From contig PNKH01000002.1 in NCBI GenBank assembly GCA_013822345.1, positions 62,001 through 126,000 on the forward strand: a stretch of 64,000 nucleotides of DNA, in the 5' to 3' direction. Position numbers and translations under genes: made by a program. The stretch's first letter is position 1; each line of letters begins with the position of its first letter. The stretch is from Isosphaera sp. (GTDB lineage Bacteria > Planctomycetota > Planctomycetia > Gemmatales > Gemmataceae). The notes below the pieces were generated by a model. That model searched no databases. It worked only from the letters and a program-made list of their open reading frames with translations, and was not told where the DNA came from. Positions 19,971 to 28,846 of the stretch are shown here, piece by piece.

Positions 19971-20684
19971 ATGACGACCATTTCGCGACGCCGGTTCCTG
20001 AAGTCCACCGCCTACGCCGCCGCCGGCGGCGGGGTGGTCGGGACCGCAGCCGCGGCCCTCGCCGCCGGGACCGACTACTCGGTCCAGGGGATCGACGTGG
20101 CCAGCTACCAGGGCTACCCGAACTGGCCCAGCGTGAAGGCCGCCGGGATCGACTTCGCGTTCACCAAGGCGACCGAGGGGACGACGTACACCAACCCGTA
20201 CTTCGCCACCAACTGGGCCCGGATCAAGAGCGCCGGGCTGGTCCGCGGGGCGTACCACTTCGGCCGCCCGGGGACCGACCCGGTGGTCCAGGCGAACAAG
20301 TTCTGCGACGTGGTCCGGCCGGGGTCCGGGGACCTGCAGATGGCCCTGGACATCGAGGTGACCGACGGGAAGAGCCCGAGCCAGGTGCGGAGTTGGGTCG
20401 TCGCGTTCATCAACCGGATCAAGGCCCGGACCGGCCGGCCGGGGATCATCTACACCGGGTTCTACTTCTGGCGGGACAGCGCCGGGAACGGGTCGAACCT
20501 GGACTGCCCGCTGTGGCTGGCCGCGTACACCAGCAGCCCGACCGCGTACGTCCCGGCGGCGTGGAGCACCTGGAGCTTCTGGCAGTACACGTCGTCCGGG
20601 CGGGTGTCGGGGGTGAGCGGGAACGTCGACCGGAACGCCTGGAACGGGTCGCTCGCCAACCTGAACAACCTCCGGCTGCCGTGA
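19971..20684 (+). CDS. Tat-signal glycoside hydrolase family 25 (lysozyme-like)
   Basis: SRRRFLKS signal; QGIDVASYQGYPNWPSVKAAGIDFAFTKATEGTTYTNPYF...GAYHFGRP...MALDIEV. Confidence 0.88.
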   Translation: MTTISRRRFLKSTAYAAAGGGVVGTAAAALAAGTDYSVQGIDVASYQGYPNWPSVKAAGIDFAFTKATEGTTYTNPYFATNWARIKSAGLVRGAYHFGRPGTDPVVQANKFCDVVRPGSGDLQMALDIEVTDGKSPSQVRSWVVAFINRIKARTGRPGIIYTGFYFWRDSAGNGSNLDCPLWLAAYTSSPTAYVPAAWSTWSFWQYTSSGRVSGVSGNVDRNAWNGSLANLNNLRLP

Positions 20685-20690
20685 CGGAGT

Positions 20691-20742
20691 AGCAGGCGCA
20701 CCCCGCGCCGTGGCGGCTGACGGCACACGGGGTGCGCCTGCT
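20691..20742. terminator. 15-bp stem hairpin downstream of the GH25 gene
   Basis: agcaggcgcaccccg (20691-20705) / cggggtgcgcctgct (20728-20742). Confidence 0.55.
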
Positions 20743-20782
20743 GCGTCGCAGGGCCGTTGGGTTCGTGAGGTCGGGTGGTCTG

Positions 20783-20869
20783 GGGGGTGTCGCACCCGCT
20801 CCCGGACGGTCGCGGTTCGCCGTGGCGGCGGGCGAACCGCGACCGTCCGGGAGCGGGTGCGACACCCCC
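20783..20869. repeat. Perfect 39-bp inverted repeat, 9-nt loop
   Basis: 20783-20821 vs 20831-20869. Confidence 0.95.
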
Positions 20870-20944
20870 GCCGAGAACGACACGGCCCTGGCTGCGTCGG
20901 AACCCCAGTTGACCCGCGGCCGGGCGGAGGCGATAATCCCGGTG

Positions 20945-21394
20945 ATGCGGGCACTGCTCCACGTCGGGCTGGCGTGGCTCCTGGTCCTGGCCCCAGCCTT
21001 CTGCTGCTGCAACGCCCGGCTGTTCGCCGGCCGGGCGGACGCGTCCCCGGCCGACCCACCGCAGAAGTCGTGCTGCCCCGCCCCGTCCGAGCGACCGGCC
21101 CCCAAGTCGTGCTGCCACGAGGCCGAGCCGGCGCCCGCCCCGCAACCCCTGCCGGCCCCGCACGCCCCGGCCTGTCAGTGCCGCGCCGACCTGCCGGACG
21201 CCACCCTCCCCGACACCCTCCCGGCCGTCTCCGACCCCGAACCCACGGGCGAGCGCCTCCCCGCGGCGGTCCCCGGGCCGGCGGCCGTCCCCCCCGAACA
21301 CCTCGGCCTGGTCGGCGGCCTCGGGCCGCCGGAGCGGGCCGGCGTGGACGCCCGGTCCGAAGCCCTCTTCGCGCGCCACGTCCTGCGCTGCTAA
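20945..21394 (+). CDS. Small cysteine-rich secreted hypothetical protein
   Basis: Signal peptide then CCC, SCCPAP, SCCHE, CQCRADL motifs. Confidence 0.6.
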   Translation: MRALLHVGLAWLLVLAPAFCCCNARLFAGRADASPADPPQKSCCPAPSERPAPKSCCHEAEPAPAPQPLPAPHAPACQCRADLPDATLPDTLPAVSDPEPTGERLPAAVPGPAAVPPEHLGLVGGLGPPERAGVDARSEALFARHVLRC

Positions 21395-21525
21395 TCGGTG
21401 TGGCGTCCCGGGCGCACCCGGACTATCATCTCGATGAAGTCGTCCCCGGGTCGTCGGGTGCGGACCGCCGCGCCGCGAACGGCTCCTGTGTCCGAACGGA
21501 ACCGAAACCCGAGGTGGAGACACCC

Positions 21526-21966
21526 ATGTTCAAGATCATCGCGGCCCTGGCGGTGGCGACCGGCGGGGCGGGGTACGGGCTGTACACCTACACCGACCTG
21601 TTCGGCGGGTCGCACGACTGCCCGCTGTCCGGGAAGACGTGCGGGCTGAAGCCGGCCCCGGCGTCCGCCGGGGCGGACTGCTGCCTGGCGCGGGAGGAGT
21701 GCTGCGACGTGGTCGCCCCGTGCTGCTCGGCCGACAAGGCCGTGACCGCCAGGGCGAAGCCGGCCGCCGGCTGCACCGACGCGGTCTGCTGCGCGGCGAA
21801 GCCGGCGTCGGCCGCCGCGACCGCCCTGTGCTGCGCCGACCCGTGCCTGCTGTGCGCGTTCCTGGCCTGTGAGGGGTGCGCGGACTGCGCCCTCTGCTGC
21901 CTCGGCGGGGCGACCAACGCCCGGGCGGCGGTCGCCGGCCCGGCCGCCGTGCTCGCCACCAAGTGA
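21526..21966 (+). CDS. Small cysteine-rich hypothetical protein
   Basis: MFKIIAALAVATGG...; CC pairs (DCCLAREECCDVVAPCCS, VCCAAK, LCCADPCLLCAFLACEGCADCALCCLGG). Confidence 0.7.
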   Translation: MFKIIAALAVATGGAGYGLYTYTDLFGGSHDCPLSGKTCGLKPAPASAGADCCLAREECCDVVAPCCSADKAVTARAKPAAGCTDAVCCAAKPASAAATALCCADPCLLCAFLACEGCADCALCCLGGATNARAAVAGPAAVLATK

Positions 21967-21972
21967 CGTGAG

Positions 21973-22695
21973 TCAACCGGCCGGCTCGTCCGTCCGGTCG
22001 AACTCGGCCCGCCAGACGGGGGTTCCCTTCTGGCGGGCCTTCCGCTCGAAGTTCGTCTCGTACCCCGCCTCCTCGACCGTCCCGGTGCTGGTCTCGGTCC
22101 GCCGCTCGCGGAACGCCGGCAGCCCGCGGACGATCCCCGCCATCACCCCGAAGTACTCCTCCACGTCGGTGGCGATGAGCAACCGCCCGCCGGGGGCGAG
22201 GACGCGCGCCGCGTCGGCGGCGAACCCGGGGGTGAAGACGCGCCGCTTCTTGTGCCGGGCCTTCCACCACGGGTCCGGGAAGTAGACGTGGACCGCCGAC
22301 ACGCTCCCGGCCGGGACGAAGTTGCGGAACACCCACTTCGCGTCCGCGCAGACGGTCCGGACGTTGGTCAGCCCCCGGCGGGCGAACCGGGAGGTGGCGT
22401 ACAGCTGGTACTTGCGGACGATCTCGATGCCGAAGAAGTTGGTGCCCGGCCGGGCGGCCGCGGTGGTGAGGAGGAACAACCCCTTCCCCATCCCGACCTC
22501 GACCTCGACCGGGTTCGGGTTGCCGAACAGGGCGCCCCAGTCGATCAGAGGCGGCGGGCCTCCGTCCGAGCCGGACGCGTCAGCGACGGCTTCGGCCGGC
22601 ACCGGTCGCTCACGCTCCCGGCTCGGACGGGCGGCGGGCATCTGCCACTGGTACGGGGCGAGTTCCTCGGGGGTGAGGCGGCGGGGCTTACGCAC
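21973..22695 (-). CDS. trmB: tRNA (guanine-N7-)-methyltransferase with palindrome-derived insertion
   Basis: VEVEVGMGKGLFLL, NFFGIEIVRKY, VHVYFPDPWWKARHKKRRVFTPGF; insertion PSRERERPVPAEAVADASGSDGG before the SAM-binding domain. Confidence 0.93.
   Translation of the reverse strand: MRKPRRLTPEELAPYQWQMPAARPSRERERPVPAEAVADASGSDGGPPPLIDWGALFGNPNPVEVEVGMGKGLFLLTTAAARPGTNFFGIEIVRKYQLYATSRFARRGLTNVRTVCADAKWVFRNFVPAGSVSAVHVYFPDPWWKARHKKRRVFTPGFAADAARVLAPGGRLLIATDVEEYFGVMAGIVRGLPAFRERRTETSTGTVEEAGYETNFERKARQKGTPVWRAEFDRTDEPAG
22564..22628. repeat. Family D palindrome embedded in the trmB coding sequence
   Basis: gtccgagccggacgcgtcagcgacggc (22564-22590) / ccggtcgctcacgctcccggctcggac (22602-22628). 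Confidence 0.9.
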
Positions 22696-23197
22696 CGCGC
22701 AGCTCCTCCAGCTTGCCGAGCGGGACGCCGGTGACGACCAGCTCGAACGCCCGCTCCCCGCCGACCGTGCCGGCCACCCGGAACCTGGTCATCCGGCGGT
22801 GGATCCTGACCCCGGTCCCGACCATGACGAGCCGCTCCCCGGGGCGGACCGGGCGGACGAACCGGGCCTCGTCGAGCCCGCCCAGCCCGAGCAGCACCCC
22901 CGGGTCGCCGACCTTCTGGCTGGTGTAGTACCACCCGCACAGCTGGGCCGCCGCCTCGCACATCAGGACGCCCGGGAAGAGCGGGAACCCGGGCATGTGG
23001 CCGCGGGCCCAGAAGTCGTCCGCGGCCATGTCCTTGAACCCGACGACGACGTGCCGGGCGGGGTCGACGTGGACGATCCCGGAGAGCATCTCGAACTCGT
23101 ACCGCTGCGGGTTGACGGCCCGGATCTCGTCCGGCCCGGCGACCGGGTGGTCGAAGTCGAGGGCGGCCAGGTCGACCGCGGCCGGGTCGGCGGACAT
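22688..23197 (-). CDS. 3-hydroxyacyl-ACP dehydratase (FabZ-like)
   Basis: HMPGFPLFPGVLMCEAAAQLCGWYY, VVGFKDMAADDFWARGH; overlaps the trmB start by 8 bp. Confidence 0.88.
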   Translation of the reverse strand: MSADPAAVDLAALDFDHPVAGPDEIRAVNPQRYEFEMLSGIVHVDPARHVVVGFKDMAADDFWARGHMPGFPLFPGVLMCEAAAQLCGWYYTSQKVGDPGVLLGLGGLDEARFVRPVRPGERLVMVGTGVRIHRRMTRFRVAGTVGGERAFELVVTGVPLGKLEELRGA

Positions 23198-23235
23198 CCG
23201 ACACCTCGGGAGCGTTCCGGTCATGCGGCACCTCG

Positions 23236-24186
23236 TCATCCGATGACGGCGAGCACCTGCGGGAGTTCCGTCAGGAGCACGTCCGGCCGGGTGGCCGGGT
23301 CCTTCAGGCCGTCCGGGGCGGCGGCCAGGCTGTCCTTGTCCCCGGCGAACAGGGCGGTCCGGAACCCGGCTTTTTTCGCGGGACCGATGTCCCGCGTCAA
23401 GCTCGACCCGACGTGCAGCACCTCGCCGGGGGCCAGCCCGCGGGCCTTGGCCGCGTCGGCGGCCGCCCGGAACAGCGTCTCGGACGGCTTCCGGGCCTTC
23501 CGCTCGGCCGAGACGACCCGCAGCCCCGCGGGGAAGACGGCGTCGGTGTCGAACCCCGGGTCCTGCCGGCGGAGGCACCGCCGCAGCTGGGCGGCGGTGA
23601 AGCTCTGGCCGTCGGCGAGCAGCCCCTGGAGGACCCCGCGCCGGGCGAGGCCGTTGAGGGCGTCGGCCGCCCCGGGGTACGCCCCCGCCCCCTGGATGCT
23701 GGCGTGGTAGAAGTACGCCAGCTTCTGGACGAACTCGTCCACCGACCCGTACGTCCCGGCGTCGAAGGTGTAGTCCTTCTGCTGCAGCTTCTTGACGATG
23801 TCGTCCCACACCCGCTCGGCCCGGACCTCGGGGAACTTCTCCCCGCCGCTGCCGGCCAGCCGGAGGCCGGTGAGGGCGCGGCGGAACAGCTCCTTGAGGT
23901 ACGCGGACGGGGCACCCGGTTTTCGGCTCATGGAGTTCCACATTTTGAACTCCTTGATGACCTTCTCGAGCGCCGCGTCGGTGACGAAGTCGTGGGCGTG
24001 CTCGAACTGGAGTTCGCCGGTGGGGACGGCGACCAGGGTGCCGTAGACGGTCCAGAGGACGCACCGGACCGGGAGTTCCTGGACGGCCGGCCTGGCCTTG
24101 GGCGGGCGGACGTCCGGGGCGGCCGGCCACGGGAGGTCGTCCCGGGCGTCGAGTCGCTCGGCGTACTGCTCCAGGGTCAGCGGCAT
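23236..24186 (-). CDS. HAD-family hydrolase
   Basis: VRCVLWTVYGTLV, LLADGQS, EVLHVGSSLTRDIGPAKKAGFRTALF. Confidence 0.78.
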   Translation of the reverse strand: MPLTLEQYAERLDARDDLPWPAAPDVRPPKARPAVQELPVRCVLWTVYGTLVAVPTGELQFEHAHDFVTDAALEKVIKEFKMWNSMSRKPGAPSAYLKELFRRALTGLRLAGSGGEKFPEVRAERVWDDIVKKLQQKDYTFDAGTYGSVDEFVQKLAYFYHASIQGAGAYPGAADALNGLARRGVLQGLLADGQSFTAAQLRRCLRRQDPGFDTDAVFPAGLRVVSAERKARKPSETLFRAAADAAKARGLAPGEVLHVGSSLTRDIGPAKKAGFRTALFAGDKDSLAAAPDGLKDPATRPDVLLTELPQVLAVIG

Positions 24187-24270
24187 GGGTGGGTGTTCGG
24201 GACTCTGGAAGGTCGGGCCTGAAATCCCAACCTAGCAGCGGCCCGGGTCGGACGCAAGTTGCCGGGGCTG

Positions 24271-24331
24271 TCCGAGGCGGAAGCGTCAGCGACGGCCTAC
24301 GCCAACCCGTCACTGACGTTTCCGGCTCGGA
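24271..24331. repeat. Imperfect inverted repeat (family D) between divergent genes
   Basis: tccgaggcggaagcgtcagcgacggc / acccgtcactgacgtttccggctcgga. Confidence 0.85.
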
Positions 24332-24392
24332 GGGCGCGCTTGCCCTCGCCCCGCGGCGCGGGATAATGGGGCCGTCACCGGAGTACCTCCCC

Positions 24393-25742
24393 ATGCTCCT
24401 GATCGGCGACCGGGCCGCCCCGCTCCACCGCCGGGCGGTCCTCCAGGCCGGGGCGGCCACCGCCCTCGGGCTGTCCTGGGCCGACCTCCTCCGCGCCCGC
24501 GCGTCCGGCCCGACCACAGCCCGGGCCAGGTCCGTCATCCTCCTGTGGCTGTGGGGCGGGCCGAGCCAGCTCGACACCTTCGACCCGAAGCCGGACGCCC
24601 CCCTCGAATTCCGCGGCCCGTTCGGCACCATCCCGACCCGCGTCCCCGGCGTCCGGTTCACCGAACTCTTCCCGCAGCTCGCCAGGCTCACCGACGCCCT
24701 CGCGCTCGTCCGCACCCTGGTGACGCCGTCGAACGACCACGGCATCGCCGGCACCGTCGGGCTGACCGGCAGCGGGGCCGGCGGCACCGGCCTCGACGGC
24801 AAACCCCTCCCCGGCTCCCCGCGCCCGGCCCTCGGGTCGGTCGTCGCGAAGGCCCTCAAGGCGAGCCGCGACCGCGACCTCCACCCGTTCTTCGTGGTCG
24901 GCGGGAAGCTGCATCAGGGGAAGAAGACGATCGTCGGCGAGGGGGCCGGGCCGCTCGGGGCCGGGTGGGACCCGTTCCGGATGGAGTACGACCCGGCCAC
25001 CGGCACCAAGATCCCCGCCCTGCAACTCCCGAAGGACCTCACCCCGGAGCGGCTGGCCGACCGCCAGGCCCTCCTCGCCGCGCTCGCCCGGGCCGACGCC
25101 CGCGCCGCCGACCTGAAGCTCGACGAGCACCGGTCGCGCGCCCTGGCGATGCTCACCTCCCCGACCGCGGCCGCCGCCTTCGACCTCTCCCGCGAGAAGC
25201 CGGCGACCGCCGACCGGTACGGGCGGACGCGGTTCGGGCAGTCGTGCCTGCTCGCCCGTCGGCTGGTCGAGGCCGGGGTGCCGTTCGTCCAGGTGAACTG
25301 GAGCGACCACGTCGAGGCGGAGGAGGACAGCGGGGACGGCGGGTGGGACCACCACTACCGGAACTTCCAGCTCCTGCAGGACCGGCACGGCCCGTGGCTC
25401 GACCAGTCGTTCGCGGCGCTCGTCACCGACCTCCGCGACCGCGGGCTGCTCGACACGACGCTGGTGGTCGCGGTCGGCGAGTTCGGCCGGGAGCCGAAGG
25501 TGAACGACAAGGCCGGCCGGGAGCACTGGCCGGGCTGCTACTGTGCCCTGCTCGCCGGCGGCGGGGTGAAGGGTGGCCGCGTGGTCGGCACGAGCGACGC
25601 GAAGGCCGCCCGGCCGGCCGACACCCCGCTGACGCCCGCCGACCTGAACGCGACGGTGCTGCAGCAGGTCGGGCTCACCAGCGAGCAGGTCACCGGCCTC
25701 GGCCTGACGCCGGCGGGGCGGGTGGTCTCGGAATTGCTGTGA
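24393..25742 (+). CDS. DUF1501 domain protein
   Basis: HRRAVLQAGAATALGLSWADLL, VILLWLWGGPSQLDTFDPKPDAP, GEFGREPKVNDKAGREHWPGCY. Confidence 0.92.
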   Translation: MLLIGDRAAPLHRRAVLQAGAATALGLSWADLLRARASGPTTARARSVILLWLWGGPSQLDTFDPKPDAPLEFRGPFGTIPTRVPGVRFTELFPQLARLTDALALVRTLVTPSNDHGIAGTVGLTGSGAGGTGLDGKPLPGSPRPALGSVVAKALKASRDRDLHPFFVVGGKLHQGKKTIVGEGAGPLGAGWDPFRMEYDPATGTKIPALQLPKDLTPERLADRQALLAALARADARAADLKLDEHRSRALAMLTSPTAAAAFDLSREKPATADRYGRTRFGQSCLLARRLVEAGVPFVQVNWSDHVEAEEDSGDGGWDHHYRNFQLLQDRHGPWLDQSFAALVTDLRDRGLLDTTLVVAVGEFGREPKVNDKAGREHWPGCYCALLAGGGVKGGRVVGTSDAKAARPADTPLTPADLNATVLQQVGLTSEQVTGLGLTPAGRVVSELL

Positions 25743-25852
25743 ACGGGTGAAAGGGTGAGCGGGTGAAGGGGTGACAAGACACCACGCGGAGGCGAACCAT
25801 GTGGGTGTTCTTCTTTGTCACCCTTTCACCCCTTCACCCCTTCACCCCTTCG
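25743..25852. repeat. Family F inverted repeat (GGGTGAAG / CTTCACCC tandem units), partly coding
   Basis: gaacgggtgaaagggtgagcgggtgaaggggtgac / gtcaccctttcaccccttcaccccttcacccctt. Confidence 0.85.
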
Positions 25853-26656
25853 CTTCCCCAAAGGCTCACCACCGACGGCAGCTTCAAGCAGCACCTCCAG
25901 TGGTCCCCGGACGGCAAGACCCTCCTGTTCACCCGCATCCACCAGGGGAAGATGGCCCTCTGGACCATGCCCGCCGCCGGCGGCGAGATGACGCGCCTCC
26001 TCCCGGAGCACAAGGAGCCGCACTTCGACGGCCACTTCTCCCCGGACGGCAAGCGGGTCGTCTACGTGTACGACCAGCTCCAGGGGACCGACGGCAAGCT
26101 CCGGATCAACGTCTGCAACGCCGACGGGACCGACGACAAGACCCTCGTCCCGCACCAGGCGTTCGAGGAGTCGCCGCGGTGGAGCCCGGACGGGAAGCGC
26201 GTCCTGTGGGTGTCGACCCGCAACGGCAGCCCGGACCTGTTCGCCGTCGGCGCCGACGGGAAGGACGAGAAGCGGCTGACCACCGACCCGGCCGCCGACC
26301 TCCACCCGGCGTGGTCCCCGGACGGCAAGCAGATCGCCTTCACCAGCGGGCGGACCGGGCGGCAGAAGGTGCACGTCATGAAGGCCGACGGGACGGGCGT
26401 GAAGAAGCTGACCGACGGCGAGTTCCTGGACGCCTGGCCGGCGTGGCGTCCGGGCGGGAAGCAGATCGCGTTCGTGTCCAACCGGGCGGGCAATTACGAC
26501 CTATGGTTGACGGACGCGGACGGGGCCGGGGCGGTGAACCTGACCCGCCACCCGGGCCAGGACACCAGCCCGGCGTGGTCCCCGGACGGGAAGACGCTGG
26601 CGTTCGTCTCCACCCGCCACGGGGGCAGCGACGTGTACGTCCTCACGATGGAGTGA
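25799..26656 (+). CDS. TolB-like / WD40-like (PD40) beta-propeller protein
   Basis: Repeated (W/F)SPDGK(Q/R/T) motifs; N-terminus FVTLSPLHPFTPS is encoded by the family F repeat arm; true start uncertain. Confidence 0.82.
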   Translation: MWVFFFVTLSPLHPFTPSLPQRLTTDGSFKQHLQWSPDGKTLLFTRIHQGKMALWTMPAAGGEMTRLLPEHKEPHFDGHFSPDGKRVVYVYDQLQGTDGKLRINVCNADGTDDKTLVPHQAFEESPRWSPDGKRVLWVSTRNGSPDLFAVGADGKDEKRLTTDPAADLHPAWSPDGKQIAFTSGRTGRQKVHVMKADGTGVKKLTDGEFLDAWPAWRPGGKQIAFVSNRAGNYDLWLTDADGAGAVNLTRHPGQDTSPAWSPDGKTLAFVSTRHGGSDVYVLTME

Positions 26657-26744
26657 CGGCCCGCCGGGGCCGATTTTCCCGCGTCGCGGCCGGCCCCCCG
26701 GCATAAACTCTCTCCGCGCGGTTCCGACACCAGGGGTCCAGTGC

Positions 26745-27755
26745 ATGCCGACCGTTCTCGTCACCGGCGGGGCCGGGTTCATCGGGTCGAACTTCGTCCG
26801 CCACCTGCTGGCCACCGACCCCCAGGCCCGGGTCGTCACCCTCGACAGCCTGACCTACGCCGGGAACCTGGCCAACCTCGCCGACCTCGCCGGGAACCCC
26901 CGCCACACCTTCGTCAAGGCCGACATCACCGACCGGGCGGCCGTCCGCGCCGCCGTCGGGGCCGGGGTCACCGACCTGATCCACTTCGCCGCCGAGAGCC
27001 ACGTCGACCGGAGCATCCAGGACTCGGGCCCGTTCGTCCGCACCAACGTGCTGGGCACCCAACTGCTCCTCGACGCCGCCCGCGAGTTCGGGGTGAAGCG
27101 GTACGTCCAGGTGTCGACCGACGAGGTGTACGGCACCCTCGGCCCGACCGGCCTGTTCACCGAGGAGACCCCGCTCCAGCCGAACAGCCCGTACTCGGCC
27201 AGCAAGGCGGCCGCCGACCTGCTGGTCCGGGCCTACCACCACACGTTCGGGATGGACGTGGTCACCACCCGGTGCTCGAACAACTACGGCCCGTACCAGT
27301 TCCCGGAGAAGCTGATCCCGCTGTTCCTCACCAACCTGATGAACGACGAGCCGGTCCCGGTGTACGGCGACGGGATGCAGATCCGCGACTGGATCCACGT
27401 CCTGGACCACTGCCGGGGCGTCGAGGCGGCGTGGCGGAAGGGGAAGGCCGGCGAGGTGTACAACTTCGGCGGCCGGTGCGAGATGCCGAACCTGGAGCTG
27501 ACGAAACTGCTGCTGCGGCTGCTCGGCAAGCCGGAGACGCTGATCCGGTACGTGAAGGACCGGCCCGGGCACGACCGCCGGTACGCGATCGACTGCTCGA
27601 AGGCCGAGCGGGAGCTGGGCTGGGTGCCGCAGGTCCCGTTCGACCGCGGGCTGGCCGAGACGATCGCCTGGTATCGAGCGAACGCCGCCTGGGTCGCCGG
27701 GATCAAGAACAAGGACTACCTCGGGTACTACGAGAAGCAGTACGGCAAGCTGTGA
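26745..27755 (+). CDS. rfbB: dTDP-glucose 4,6-dehydratase
   Basis: VLVTGGAGFIGSNFVRHLL, HFAAESHVDRSI, YSASKAAADLLVRAYHHTFGMDVVTTRCSNNYGPYQFPEKLIPL. Confidence 0.95.
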   Translation: MPTVLVTGGAGFIGSNFVRHLLATDPQARVVTLDSLTYAGNLANLADLAGNPRHTFVKADITDRAAVRAAVGAGVTDLIHFAAESHVDRSIQDSGPFVRTNVLGTQLLLDAAREFGVKRYVQVSTDEVYGTLGPTGLFTEETPLQPNSPYSASKAAADLLVRAYHHTFGMDVVTTRCSNNYGPYQFPEKLIPLFLTNLMNDEPVPVYGDGMQIRDWIHVLDHCRGVEAAWRKGKAGEVYNFGGRCEMPNLELTKLLLRLLGKPETLIRYVKDRPGHDRRYAIDCSKAERELGWVPQVPFDRGLAETIAWYRANAAWVAGIKNKDYLGYYEKQYGKL

Positions 27756-27765
27756 CGGCCCCGGA

Positions 27766-27863
27766 GTAGGGTGGGCCGAAGCCCGGCGCCTCGCCGGGCG
27801 AGTCCCACCACCCGCACCCGGTGGGACTCGCCCGGCGAGGCGCCGGGCTTCGGCCCACCCTAC
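27766..27863. repeat. Perfect 44-bp inverted repeat (family C), 10-nt loop
   Basis: 27766-27809 vs 27820-27863, inside the rfbB-rfbA intergenic gap. Confidence 0.97.
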
Positions 27864-27875
27864 GAGGACCCCCCG

Positions 27876-28604
27876 ATGTCGATCCGCGGCGTGATCCTGG
27901 CCGGCGGGAAGGGAACCCGCATGGGCGAGCTGACCAAGGTCACGAACAAGCACCTGCTCCCGGTCGGCCCGTGGCCGATGGTGTACCACCCGCTGAAGAA
28001 GCTGACCGGGGCCGGGCTCCAGGAAATCCTCCTGGTCTCCGGCACCGACCACATGGGCGACTTCGTCGAGCTGCTCGGCAGCGGCAAGGACCACGGCTGC
28101 CGGCTCACCTACCGGGTGCAGGACGAGGCCGGCGGGATCGCCCAGGCGCTCGGGCTGGCCGAGCACTTCTGCATGGGGAGCCGGTCGGTCGTGCTGCTCG
28201 GGGACAACATCTTCCGCGACCCGCTCGTCCCGCTGATCGAGAAGGCGAGCAGCCGGCCGGACTGGGCCTGGATCGGGCTGAAGCAGGTCCACGACCCGGG
28301 CCGGTACGGGGTCGCCGAGCTGCAGGGCGACCGGGTGGTCGGGATCGAGGAGAAGCCGAAGGACCCGAAGAGCGACATGGCGGTGGTCGGGATCTACATC
28401 TACCCGCCGGACGTGTTCGGGCTGATCAAGACGCTCAAGCCGAGCGGCCGCGGCGAGCTGGAGATCACCGACGTGAACAACCACTACATCAAGCAGGGGC
28501 GGATGGGATGCTTCAGCCTGGAGGGGTACTGGACCGACGCTGGCACCCTCGACAGCCTCGACTACTCGAACGAACTCGTCCGGAAAGAGCCGCCGCGGTT
28601 CTAA
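27876..28604 (+). CDS. rfbA: Glucose-1-phosphate thymidylyltransferase-type nucleotidyltransferase
   Basis: RGVILAGGKGTRMGELTKVTNKHLLPVGPWPMVYHPLKKL, LLGDNIF, GVAELQGDRVVGIEEKP, GYWTDAGTLDSL. Confidence 0.88.
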   Translation: MSIRGVILAGGKGTRMGELTKVTNKHLLPVGPWPMVYHPLKKLTGAGLQEILLVSGTDHMGDFVELLGSGKDHGCRLTYRVQDEAGGIAQALGLAEHFCMGSRSVVLLGDNIFRDPLVPLIEKASSRPDWAWIGLKQVHDPGRYGVAELQGDRVVGIEEKPKDPKSDMAVVGIYIYPPDVFGLIKTLKPSGRGELEITDVNNHYIKQGRMGCFSLEGYWTDAGTLDSLDYSNELVRKEPPRF

Positions 28605-28714
28605 GTTGGTAAAATCTTCCCACATTCCCGACCGGTCCTAAGTTCTGGACCGGACATAATTCCGCAAGTCTTGACGGAATCTCCTGAACCGGTCCCTGCT
28701 TTGCATCTTTTTCG

Positions 28715-28752
28715 ACCGCGCCGCGAGTTGACTGCGGCGCGGTTCGGATTTT
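28715..28752 (+). terminator. Rho-independent-like terminator
   Basis: Stem ccgcgccgc (28716-28724) / gcggcgcgg (28734-28742) followed by ttcggatttta. Confidence 0.6.
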
Positions 28753-28846
28753 AGCTTCCTCATTGTTCCATTCCGGCGCGGGCCGTGTTCGATCCTGCGG
28801 CGATTTCGCCGGGTGGCCAGAACTCGGCAAGCAGGAGAATGTCTTA

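Noticed and set aside
20783-20869. tRNA or structured ncRNA gene
   Set aside because: A simple two-arm perfect palindrome without tRNA features; treated as a repeat.
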